DNA of 6,400 bases from Bacteroides sp. (GCA_019412865.1 DXOJ01000253.1:1-6400), one strand, 5' to 3'. Shown: positions 1 to 5,372, counted from the stretch's first letter. The notes: generated by a model from the letters alone, not told the origin. Translations and numbers: made by a program.

Positions 1-27
1 TCGGTTCGATCCCGATTGGGTCCACCA
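1..27 (+). tRNA. tRNA, 3' portion only (T-arm, acceptor strand, CCA)
   Basis: The window opens inside a tRNA. The visible part is the TTCGATC T-loop (bases 5-11) closed by TCGG/CCGA, with a fifth pair just outside the window. It is followed by the seven-base acceptor strand TGGGTCC, a discriminator A and an encoded CCA ending at 27. The anticodon arm is outside the window, so the isoacceptor cannot be named. The T-arm resembles common tRNA-Ala genes, but that is only a resemblance. A tRNA 3' end is a frequent integration target, and accessory genes follow it here. Confidence 0.85.
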
Positions 28-31
28 AATG

Positions 32-89
32 AATGACCCCACCCAATTTGAACAAACGCTTGTCGTTGTTCAGAACGGGTGGGGTCATT
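32..89 (+). terminator. Long two-tier hairpin just downstream of the tRNA
   Basis: A perfect 13-bp inverted repeat (AATGACCCCACCC at 32-44, GGGTGGGGTCATT at 77-89) encloses a second 7-bp stem (TGAACAA 49-55, TTGTTCA 66-72). The tiers are separated by a small symmetric internal loop. The U-tract after it is short and A-interrupted, so it is a weak intrinsic terminator by itself. Its place, five bases after CCA, suggests tRNA transcript termination or 3'-end processing. Confidence 0.6.
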
Positions 90-93
90 TTAT

Positions 94-132
94 GCCTGAA
101 CTCCTTGCATTGCAAGGGGTTCAGGCCTTTCT
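94..132 (+). terminator. Rho-independent terminator-like hairpin
   Basis: GCCTGAACTCCTTGC (94-108) pairs with GCAAGGGGTTCAGGC (112-126). This is a 15-bp stem with one G-U pair and a three-base loop, followed by CTTTCTGTATTT. The stem is very stable and the tract is U-rich but not pure. It most likely acts as the second of two tandem terminators behind the tRNA. Confidence 0.65.
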
Positions 133-192
133 GTATTTCATGTCTTGTGTCACCTGAAAAATACAAACAGGGTAAAATCAAAACACAAAACG

Positions 193-240
193 TGTAATCG
201 ACGAGATTCGAACCCCTGTTATGTCAGTAAGTTGCTCTCC
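193..240 (-). other. tRNA T-arm-like sequence in the IS 3' non-coding end
   Basis: Read on the minus strand, this stretch contains GGGGTTCGAATCTCGTCG, which looks like a T-arm: a TTCGAAT loop (212 down to 206) flanked by AGGGG and CTCGT. The would-be stem has one G-G mismatch and one wobble pair, and no CCA follows. No D-arm or anticodon arm could be recognised upstream. It is therefore a tRNA-like fragment at best, or a chance match within the IS end. Confidence 0.3.
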
Positions 241-1371
241 TCATTTGCCGTTCATGAACAACTCTTCTACCTGACAAGGGGTTCGGTTTTTCAATGTGCG
301 ATGTGGCCGCTGTGTGTTGTAAAACTCGATATAAGATGCAAGGCATCGTTTGAAATCTGTTTCGGAAGTGTAGTCCTTCCTGTAAAGCTCCTCCTTTTTG
401 AGTGTAGCGAAGAACGATTCAGCAACAGCGTTGTCATGAGGCCGCCCTGAATTGGAGAAAGATTGTACCACAGCGTGCTCATGTAGTAGCTGTTTGAATC
501 GATGCGAGGTGTATTGAGCACCTCGGTCACTGTGAAAGATGAGTTTTGTTTCTGGGTTTCTTTGTGCCCATGCCATTTTGAAAGTAGATGTGATCAACTG
601 GGTGCTGTTCTTTCTGGATACTTTGTATGCGACAATTTTGCGGGAAAACAAATCCAAAATCACACAGGTGTAAAGATAGAACTCCCCCAGCTTAAAACAA
701 GTAACATCGCTGACCCAGATTTGGTTGGGCTTGTCCGCCTGAAACTGCTGCTGGAGGATGTTCCGTTTCTTTTCCGGTTCATGAAGTTTCATGTAGTCCT
801 GTTTTGCAGTGCTGCGGATACTAGCTAGGCCCATCTCTCTCATCAGTTTTGCCACATATTCTGTGCTGACTTGATGGCCATGTTGGACAAGTATTGTGCG
901 GATCTTTTCAGCACCCAGCACCTGGCGGTACTCATCAAATATCTTCTGAATCAGAATACGATATTCCTCCCGCCGCTTTTCGAACCAAGCGTTGCTCCGT
1001 TTATTTCGGAGAATGTGGTTATAGAAAGTCCCGCGGGGAACATTCAGAGCTTCACAAAGTGTATGGACATCATATTGGCCGTACAGTAATTCTAGCTCCG
1101 TCAGTCGCTCCTTCAACGGAGCATGGACGGTGCAGCCGACGGTTTGCAAAACGGCGACCATGTTTTCCAATTTAGAGACTTTGTGTAGAAGTGCATCATA
1201 CTCTTTGACGGTGCAGGTGCGTCTTTCATCGGGAACCGCTGGGCAGTATAGTTTTGCCCAGCGATAGATCGTCCGTACGCAGACACTGTATTCTGCGCAT
1301 AATTCCTGGATTGGCTTGCCCTGCCTGTACTGTGCGATGATATCGGTTTTCTCTTGATCTGTGTAGGTCAT
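241..1371 (-). CDS. IS3-family transposase, single ORF (OrfA and OrfB fused in frame)
   Basis: This 376-aa DDE transposase moves the surrounding IS by IS3-type copy-out/paste-in chemistry. Residues about 5-45 form a helix-turn-helix of the OrfA type, followed by a leucine-rich helical linker (about 58-95). Residues about 130-185 form the second helical DNA-binding domain (HTH_21-like). The RNase H-like integrase core starts near 210. The catalytic triad is visible: D222 in WVSDVT, D282 in HSDRG and E318 in NAVAESF, with exactly 35 residues between the last two. The C-terminal motif FYNTQRPH (about 350-357) is also typical. Most IS3 elements need a -1 frameshift to join OrfA and OrfB; here they are one continuous frame. 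The start at 1371 is preferred over an upstream in-frame ATG at 1458 because AAAGGGG lies 8 bases before it and a promoter falls in between. It appears intact. Confidence 0.93.
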   Translation of the reverse strand: MTYTDQEKTDIIAQYRQGKPIQELCAEYSVCVRTIYRWAKLYCPAVPDERRTCTVKEYDALLHKVSKLENMVAVLQTVGCTVHAPLKERLTELELLYGQYDVHTLCEALNVPRGTFYNHILRNKRSNAWFEKRREEYRILIQKIFDEYRQVLGAEKIRTILVQHGHQVSTEYVAKLMREMGLASIRSTAKQDYMKLHEPEKKRNILQQQFQADKPNQIWVSDVTCFKLGEFYLYTCVILDLFSRKIVAYKVSRKNSTQLITSTFKMAWAQRNPETKLIFHSDRGAQYTSHRFKQLLHEHAVVQSFSNSGRPHDNAVAESFFATLKKEELYRKDYTSETDFKRCLASYIEFYNTQRPHRTLKNRTPCQVEELFMNGK

Positions 1372-1379
1372 GATGTTTG

Positions 1380-1386
1380 CCCCTTT
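1380..1386 (-). promoter_or_regulatory. Ribosome binding site of the transposase
   Basis: The minus strand reads AAAGGGG followed by eight bases and then ATG (1371-1369). This decides the start of the transposase: the longer reading from 1458 has no such site. Confidence 0.65.
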
Positions 1387-1394
1387 CTTGTAAT

Positions 1395-1412
1395 ATGCTA
1401 CTAGTGTAGCAT
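1395..1412 (-). promoter_or_regulatory. Extended -10 promoter inside a small palindrome, upstream of the transposase
   Basis: On the minus strand TGCTACACT (1411 to 1403) fits an extended -10 (TGn plus TACACT), with no good -35. The same bases lie in a 7-bp inverted repeat, ATGCTAC / GTAGCAT, separated by four bases (1395-1412). Transcription would start near 1396, about 25 bases before the start codon. The palindrome could be an operator or a terminal-repeat element that damps transposase expression; that is inference. Confidence 0.4.
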
Positions 1413-1427
1413 GTAGAAAAAGATTAA

Positions 1428-1840
1428 CACGAAGAGAGGCCGCCTGCCCTGCTAACAATACTTGAGCCTGGTATTGACAAAGGAATTATTATAATCAGTC
1501 TATTTTATAAAAAGCAAACTTCAAGAACTGGTCAAGGAATTGGACTGACTGCTTTGGTGTCAGGGAGTGAAGTTGTGAACCTGCAAATCAAGGATATCAT
1601 CAATGAAATACGCCCTGTTGTGATAAATAAAAAGCGTACAGAACTGGATGCCCGGCACGATATAGGCCGAGAAAACAAAGTCACGGAAATCATGGAACTC
1701 ATTTCTACAAAAAATATCGACCTTATGGAGTATTTGGAATCCATGTTATATAGGGTGATTCAGCGAGTAAGCATGCTCTCCAAAGAAAAATTTTCATCCG
1801 ATTCGTCTGTAGTTTTGAAATCACCCATCTCCTTACTAAG
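1428..1840 (+). pseudogene. Unrecognised gene remnant, 5' end lost at the IS
   Basis: One forward frame (codons starting at 1428, 1431 and so on) stays open from the candidate IS end to 1937. From about 1575 it reads like real protein: charged, helical sequence with stretches such as EIRPVVINKKRTELDARHD and STKNIDLMEYLESMLYRV. Only a TTG at 1554 without a ribosome binding site could serve as an internal start, so I read this as a 3' fragment of a longer gene. The frame runs on through a terminator hairpin (1841-1904), which a normal gene would not do, so its true end was probably lost by a frameshift or mutation before 1840. I do not recognise the family. A piece near 1500-1550 (SRTGQGIGL) superficially recalls a histidine-kinase G box, but the distance to the C-terminus does not fit. 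The residues nearest the IS may be noncoding. Confidence 0.4.
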
Positions 1841-1904
1841 AAGCAGGCACAGAAAAATGTGGACAGCTTGGGTGCTGCCTGTGTCTCTCTGTGCCTGCTT
1901 TTTT
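1841..1904 (+). terminator. Strong rho-independent terminator separating the remnant from the defence operon
   Basis: AAGCAGGCACAGA (1841-1853) and TCTGTGCCTGCTT (1888-1900) form a perfect 13-bp stem. The U-run at 1899-1904 has six Ts. The 34-base loop contains a further CAGC/GCTG pairing and may fold as a branched cap. It lies directly before the promoter of the next operon, so it insulates that operon from upstream transcription. Confidence 0.8.
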
Positions 1905-1905
1905 G

Positions 1906-1933
1906 TTGAGAAGTGGAAAAATTGTGATATAAT
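1906..1933 (+). promoter_or_regulatory. Near-consensus sigma-A promoter with extended -10 for the two-gene operon
   Basis: The -35 is TTGAGA (1906-1911), the spacer is 16 bases, and the -10 is a perfect TATAAT (1928-1933) preceded by TGA, giving the extended TGn motif. Transcription should start near 1940, leaving a leader of 35-50 bases. The next gene downstream is the nuclease-like CDS. No operator palindrome is obvious. It looks like a constitutively strong promoter. Confidence 0.7.
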
Positions 1934-1975
1934 ATAAAAATAAAAGAACATTAGATTGGCATGAGCTGAAAATGA

Positions 1976-3031
1976 ATGCGAGATGAGAATATGTCATACA
2001 CTGTAAAATCATCTGAAAGATTAAGGAAATCTGGTTCAGAGGCAGAAACCAAGGCATTGCTTTATTTAATGAATTTCAGACCCGATAGTGATGACATATA
2101 CTACTTTGTTGTAGATTTCTTTAATGACTTAACTGGGATGGACAACATGGCATCCAGATTGTGGGATGTGCAATCAAAAGGCGCACATCATGTTAGTCCC
2201 AAAGCTATCGGGAAAGAACTTGTCACATTGTTCAAGAATTATATGAGCCCATTAACCTTTGAGGCATATATTCTATTTATTGGCAGTGTGACCGGATCTC
2301 TTCGCAAAGATTCTTCTCTTACAACTTTTGGGATTGAAAATGTAAAGGATGCAGCGATAGAACAGATTAAGTTAGGCTTACATGAAGAAGGTTCCGCAAA
2401 AGAATATATTGATAGCACCGACTTGACCGATGAGAACATTAATGGTTTCCTGAGAAAAGTGTTTTTTGTCATTGATGATGGTAAAAAACCAAGTGAATAT
2501 GTAAAAGCAATTATAAGGCAACATCCGAATATTATTCCAGAAGAAAAAATACTTAACGCTATTTTTAATGAGATAAGAGATAAACAGGCAAGCAAAAAAA
2601 ATATTTCTTCAGTCGAGGGGATTGTGATTGAAACGACTGATGAAGCGTTAAACTATTGCAGGCACTTAACTAATAATGAAATTCGTTTAATGACTTTACA
2701 GCGTATTATCAATAGAGATCCGCTGGGTCAAGGAATACCACCATCTTTTGTAAGTATCTATAATACTTGGCCACCAGAAAGGCAGAGGGAAATGCTCGAA
2801 GATTGCCAAGGTGCCTTATGTAGGGCATTATTCAATAAAAATGCGGCAGATGGTTTTTGGTATCTATTTGAGAATACATATCAACTGATTGTCGAACATC
2901 CAGATGACTCTGTGCAGTCTCTATTTACAAAAATTCAGGCAATACCTAATTGTATTGTTCGGTGTCCTGACTTTGACGCCCTATCACTTAAGTACTTTAT
3001 CTCTGTAGTCAAGGATGGTGTTCAACAATGA
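1976..3031 (+). CDS. Putative nuclease effector (Cap4/DUF4297-like N-terminus) of a Lamassu / ABC-3C-type system
   Basis: This is a 351-aa soluble protein with no signal peptide or membrane segment. The N-terminal 70 residues resemble the dsDNA-nuclease domain found in Cap4 (DUF4297) and Lamassu LmuA proteins. An acidic helix (E22, E24 in GSEAETKALLYL) leads to hydrophobic strands and then D64-V-Q66-S-K68 (in WDVQSKGA), which fits a PD-(D/E)xK core with Q-x-K in place of E-x-K. The remaining approximately 230 residues are mostly helical with no motif I recognise; in related systems this part contacts the ATPase. It is the first gene of a two-gene operon and its TGA overlaps the next ATG. The start is uncertain: ATG at 1976 and ATG at 1991 (reading MSYTVKSS) are both possible and neither has a good ribosome binding site. 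Base composition is clearly more AT-rich than the IS and the KilA-N gene, which suggests separate acquisition. Nuclease activity and a role in phage or plasmid defence are inferred from the motif and the partner gene. Confidence 0.65.
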   Translation: MRDENMSYTVKSSERLRKSGSEAETKALLYLMNFRPDSDDIYYFVVDFFNDLTGMDNMASRLWDVQSKGAHHVSPKAIGKELVTLFKNYMSPLTFEAYILFIGSVTGSLRKDSSLTTFGIENVKDAAIEQIKLGLHEEGSAKEYIDSTDLTDENINGFLRKVFFVIDDGKKPSEYVKAIIRQHPNIIPEEKILNAIFNEIRDKQASKKNISSVEGIVIETTDEALNYCRHLTNNEIRLMTLQRIINRDPLGQGIPPSFVSIYNTWPPERQREMLEDCQGALCRALFNKNAADGFWYLFENTYQLIVEHPDDSVQSLFTKIQAIPNCIVRCPDFDALSLKYFISVVKDGVQQ

Positions 3032-4641
3032 AGATACGGAAAGTAGCTGTAGGAAATGCTGCTGAAGCATTTATTGAAGGAAATTTCACAAATGGTGTGA
3101 ACATCATTTCGAGCGACGATAATAATAAGGGAAAGACGATTGTAATCCAATCAATGATGTATGCTTTAGGAAATGAACCAACATTCCCTACATCATTTGA
3201 ATTTCAGAAGTATTATTACTATATCGAATTTGAAGAAGCTGGGATTATATTCAAACTTTGCCGATCTGGCGATGGATTTGTATTAAAGCGTGAATCTACT
3301 GTACTTATTTTTGATAATGTTTCTGAACTTAAAAGATATTGGAACAGGAATATATTTCCACTTCCGTCAATAGCAAAAAATCAACTTTTAAGGATTGTAG
3401 ATCCAGTACTATATGTCCAGCTTTTCTTTATTGGACAAGATAAGAAGGACACGTCCAATATCGCCAATCACGGCTTCTATAATAAACAAGATTTTATCGA
3501 TATGCTTTACGCATATGCTGGTTTAATTGGAGAGCAACTTCCACAAGAGAGGATTGATGAGATAAAGAGTCATATAATAACTCTTTCTGACGAGAAAAAG
3601 CTATTGCTACAACAACATAAAATACTTAAATCGAAAAAAACACCTGTTTCATATCTTAGCGCGGAGAGTGACCGCCTCGCATTTGGTAAAAAAATAGAGA
3701 GTCTTGAAAGAGTCCAAAATAAAATTGCGGAATTACGGAAGGCTCGTAATAGTGTATCTACTCGTAAGAGTAAATGGGAGCATACGATTAACGAACTTCG
3801 CTCTTTAAATCGCACAATATCGTGTGGAGAATTACGATGCATGGATTGCAACTCTACAAATATCTCGTTTAGTACTGGAGAGTCAGTTCAAACATCCTAC
3901 TCGTTTGATGTGTCTACAGTTGAAATGCGAAATGAAATCATTCATTCTATTTCAGAAAAAATTTCTGCTTATAGCGAAGAAATTGAACGGCTTTCTGCAG
4001 AAATAATTATAGAGCAAGAACGTTTGCAATCTTTAATGGATGATGAAAGCGTCTCTCTTGAATCTATTGTCGCTTACAAGAAAGATATTTTTTCGGCTTC
4101 AGATGCAGAAGCCAGAATTAAAGAGATAGACATGGAAGTCGCTACATTAAAGAGTCAACTGTTAGCCAGTGAAAATGCATCGATTGAAACGCAAGAGCAA
4201 AGAGTAGCTTTGTTATCAGCAATTATAGGCAAAATGAATGAACTTTACCATCAGATTGATCCGGATGGTAATATAATATATTCAAGCTTATTTACTCAGC
4301 GAAATGAGGTGTATTCTGGAAGCGAGGCGACTATTTTTCATGTGGTGAAATTGTTTGCCTTACAATTTGTGTTGCGGCACAGTTTCCCAATAGTAATTGA
4401 CTCCTTCCGAGCAGAAGACTTATCGACTGGAAAAGAAAATACGGTGCTTGAAATCTCAAAATCAATTGATAAGCAAGTAATACTGACAACAACATTAAAG
4501 CATGAAGAGATAGGAAAATATGACGACCTTCCAGATGTGAATCATATAAATTATCAATCTCATACTCCAAGCAAGATCCTTGATGGTGCTTTTGTAGAAT
4601 CCTTTGTTGCATTGTTGAATGACCTTTCGATTGAGATTTAA
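3028..4641 (+). CDS. SMC/Rad50-like ABC ATPase with CxxC hook (LmuB- or ABC-3C-type)
   Basis: This 537-aa protein has split ABC ATPase halves joined by a long coiled coil, the layout of Rad50, RecN, SMC and Lamassu LmuB. The Walker A is atypical (DDNNKGKT, residues 30-37: the first Gly is Asp). Residues about 165-260 and 280-400 are charged, heptad-like helices. Between them lies C266...C271-M-D-C274, a CxxC at the apex like the Rad50 zinc hook. The signature is SGSE (430-433), the Walker B is PIVID ending at D458 with Ser in the following position, and a switch histidine is likely at H492 (TTTLKH). At 537 aa it is short for an SMC-like protein. Start and stop are firm: its ATG overlaps the upstream stop (ATGA), implying translational coupling and stoichiometric production. 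By family knowledge it would bind DNA ends or unusual replication intermediates and control the partner nuclease. Alternatives are a RecN- or AAA_13-like repair ATPase; the pairing makes the defence reading more likely. Confidence 0.8.
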   Translation: MKIRKVAVGNAAEAFIEGNFTNGVNIISSDDNNKGKTIVIQSMMYALGNEPTFPTSFEFQKYYYYIEFEEAGIIFKLCRSGDGFVLKRESTVLIFDNVSELKRYWNRNIFPLPSIAKNQLLRIVDPVLYVQLFFIGQDKKDTSNIANHGFYNKQDFIDMLYAYAGLIGEQLPQERIDEIKSHIITLSDEKKLLLQQHKILKSKKTPVSYLSAESDRLAFGKKIESLERVQNKIAELRKARNSVSTRKSKWEHTINELRSLNRTISCGELRCMDCNSTNISFSTGESVQTSYSFDVSTVEMRNEIIHSISEKISAYSEEIERLSAEIIIEQERLQSLMDDESVSLESIVAYKKDIFSASDAEARIKEIDMEVATLKSQLLASENASIETQEQRVALLSAIIGKMNELYHQIDPDGNIIYSSLFTQRNEVYSGSEATIFHVVKLFALQFVLRHSFPIVIDSFRAEDLSTGKENTVLEISKSIDKQVILTTTLKHEEIGKYDDLPDVNHINYQSHTPSKILDGAFVESFVALLNDLSIEI

Positions 4642-4780
4642 ATGGGGTATAAAAAGTATTGACTCACTATATTAGATCGCCCCTTGCGCTAGCTTTTCAT
4701 ATCATATTATTTTTGGGGGAAAAGGTGACTACGCCTCACTTCCACACCGGCCCCGCTACGCTAGGCCCTAGTTTGGAGTT

Positions 4781-4801
4781 GGTGCAGACTGCATCTTTTT
4801 T
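4781..4801 (+). terminator. Weak terminator-like hairpin with pure T-run
   Basis: GGTGC (4781-4785) pairs with GCATC (4791-4795) around an AGACT loop, with one G-U pair, followed by TTTTTT (4796-4801). The stem is short. It may end transcripts from the ATPase gene or from a small RNA encoded in 4723-4795. Confidence 0.35.
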
Positions 4802-4826
4802 GTCTACACATTCCATTGTAGACAAA
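4799..4826. repeat. 10-bp inverted repeat, TTTGTCTACA / TGTAGACAAA
   Basis: The arms at 4799-4808 and 4817-4826 are perfect, with an 8-base spacer. The left arm starts with Ts and the right arm ends in As, so as a terminator it would be weak in either direction. It could be a protein-binding site, a recombination site for a neighbouring mobile gene, or a simple stem-loop. Confidence 0.5.
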
Positions 4827-4827
4827 G

Positions 4828-4865
4828 CCTGCGTTTAACGATAGTTATACGCAGGTTTTGTTTTT
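4828..4865 (+). terminator. Rho-independent terminator
   Basis: CCTGCGT (4828-4834) pairs with ACGCAGG (4849-4855). After a one-base mismatch, an inner TAAC/GTTA stem closes a GATA loop. TTTTGTTTTT follows at 4856-4865. Stem and tract both fit an intrinsic terminator for rightward transcription, about 190 bases after the ATPase stop. Confidence 0.75.
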
Positions 4866-4905
4866 ACTTGGCGATATAGCACAAAATGGCGAGATACAAA
4901 TTAGT

Positions 4906-4911
4906 TATAAT
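4906..4911 (+). promoter_or_regulatory. Possible -10 box upstream of a leader hairpin
   Basis: A perfect TATAAT sits at 4906-4911 but has no convincing -35 at 16-19 bases and no TGn. If active, its RNA would run straight into the hairpin at 4932-4973 before reaching the ATG at 5001, making that hairpin an attenuator-like leader element. This is a weak call. Confidence 0.25.
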
Positions 4912-4931
4912 TACATATCACATGTGTCAAC

Positions 4932-4976
4932 AAGCAGGTTTAAGGAAAAGGTATCTTCCTTAAACCTGCTTTTATT
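4932..4976 (+). terminator. Strong 16-bp terminator hairpin immediately before the recombinase-domain gene
   Basis: AAGCAGGTTTAAGGAA (4932-4947) pairs perfectly with TTCCTTAAACCTGCTT (4956-4971) around an 8-base loop, followed by TTATTT. It lies only about 25 bases before the start codon at 5001. It blocks read-through into the next genes or, if a promoter lies upstream, acts as a leader terminator. Confidence 0.75.
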
Positions 4977-4989
4977 TATGTTTTAAAAA

Positions 4990-4995
4990 GTGAGG
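4990..4995 (+). promoter_or_regulatory. Ribosome binding site of the recombinase-domain protein
   Basis: GTGAGG with GAGG five bases before the ATG at 5001. It supports translation of this short protein as a separate gene rather than a dead 3' fragment of a larger recombinase. Confidence 0.55.
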
Positions 4996-5000
4996 CAACT

Positions 5001-5351
5001 ATGAAACTTCCATATGGCTATGTTTTGATTGGCAAGGAAATCGTTATTCATGAAGAAAAGGCGGATGTTGTCCGTAGCATTTTTGATGATTACCTTGCCG
5101 GAGCCAGCTTAGGCAAGATTGTTGATCTGCTTTTCAAAAAAGGGGTGGTTTCTCCAACTGGAAAAGTAAAATGGACGAGGGCGGCCGTGGATAAACTTCT
5201 GGCGAACAAAAAATATATCCCCCTGGTTGGTATTAAGATATACATGGATACTCAGTTTGAGAAAGCTCGACGTTGCAATGTAGACTATGATAAAGCCGGG
5301 TATCCACGAAAGGCAGTCAGGTATCAGTCTCCAGTTTTTGATACAAAATGA
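5001..5351 (+). CDS. Short recombinase-domain protein, large serine recombinase type, no catalytic domain
   Basis: This 116-aa protein corresponds to the 'recombinase' DNA-binding domain (Pfam Recombinase family) of large serine recombinases. The PYGY motif at residues 4-7 is followed by an EEKADVVRSIFDDYLAGAS helix region and the hallmark SPTGKVKW (51-58). A predicted helix then leads into KYIPLVG (71-77). A full enzyme has about 150 N-terminal residues with the catalytic serine before this domain and a zinc-ribbon/coiled-coil region after it; both are absent, and no such sequence precedes it in the window. It cannot catalyse recombination alone. It starts with a good ATG and ribosome binding site, so it may be a genuine stand-alone DNA-binding protein or a surviving domain of a decayed integrase. 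The KilA-N gene follows 53 bases on. The C-terminal part (QFEKARRCNVDYDKAGYP) is conserved-looking and Cys-poor. Confidence 0.75.
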   Translation: MKLPYGYVLIGKEIVIHEEKADVVRSIFDDYLAGASLGKIVDLLFKKGVVSPTGKVKWTRAAVDKLLANKKYIPLVGIKIYMDTQFEKARRCNVDYDKAGYPRKAVRYQSPVFDTK

Positions 5352-5372
5352 GACTATACAGAACCCATTTCT

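Larger units (their letters stand above)
193..1429 (-). mobile_element. IS3-family insertion sequence (ends tentative)
   Basis: The transposase defines the element; the ends are the uncertain part. The best candidate pair is TGTAATC starting at 193 and, on the opposite strand, TGTTAATC starting at 1429. Both begin with TGT as IS3-family ends often do, and they give about 1.24 kb, a normal length for the family. The match is short and needs a one-base gap. The flanks share CG next to both ends but no convincing 3-5 bp target duplication is visible. In favour of the right end, the frame of the flanking gene remnant becomes open exactly there. The element may have suffered an adjacent deletion. 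Confidence 0.4.
4642..5000. other. Gene-free interval with stacked hairpins and terminators
   Basis: I see no credible protein gene on either strand here. The interval has an AT-rich part (4642-4720), then a locally GC-rich stretch (about 4723-4795) with small hairpins. These include AGGTGA/TCACTT (4723-4741) and GGTGC/GCATC (4781-4795), the latter followed directly by six Ts. Next come an inverted repeat (4799-4826) and two clear terminators. This is more than one operon end needs. It may hold a small structured RNA, or be a scar where genes were lost between two cassettes. Confidence 0.5.

Noticed and set aside
145..1175. Open frames on the plus strand opposite the transposase (for example 145-450, 502-828, 871-1175)
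   Set aside because: They are antisense to a complete DDE transposase with all catalytic motifs and have no domain features or ribosome binding sites of their own.
1371..1458. Longer transposase start at 1458
   Set aside because: The extra 29 residues would cross the promoter palindrome and probable IS end; the ATG at 1371 has the ribosome binding site and gives a normal N-terminal HTH.
1474..1495. TTGACA (1474-1479) followed by TATAAT (1490-1495)
   Set aside because: The boxes are only 10 bases apart, far from the 16-18 required, and no suitably spaced alternative partner is visible.
1494..1552. Histidine-kinase G box (SRTGQGIGL) in the remnant
   Set aside because: Over 80 residues of unrelated sequence follow, where a kinase would end about 30 residues later, and no N or F box precedes it.
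1841..1937. Continuation of the remnant's frame to 1937
   Set aside because: This stretch is the terminator hairpin and the promoter of the next operon, so the open frame there is accidental.
2239..4612. Minus-strand frames inside the operon (for example 2239-2595, 3570-3851, 4331-4612)
   Set aside because: They lie opposite coding sequence with recognisable domains, have no ribosome binding sites or motifs, and look like composition artefacts.
4642..5000. Retron, CRISPR or CBASS-type RNA/effector locus
   Set aside because: There is no reverse transcriptase, no spaced direct repeats and no cyclase; the repeats seen are simple inverted repeats consistent with terminators.
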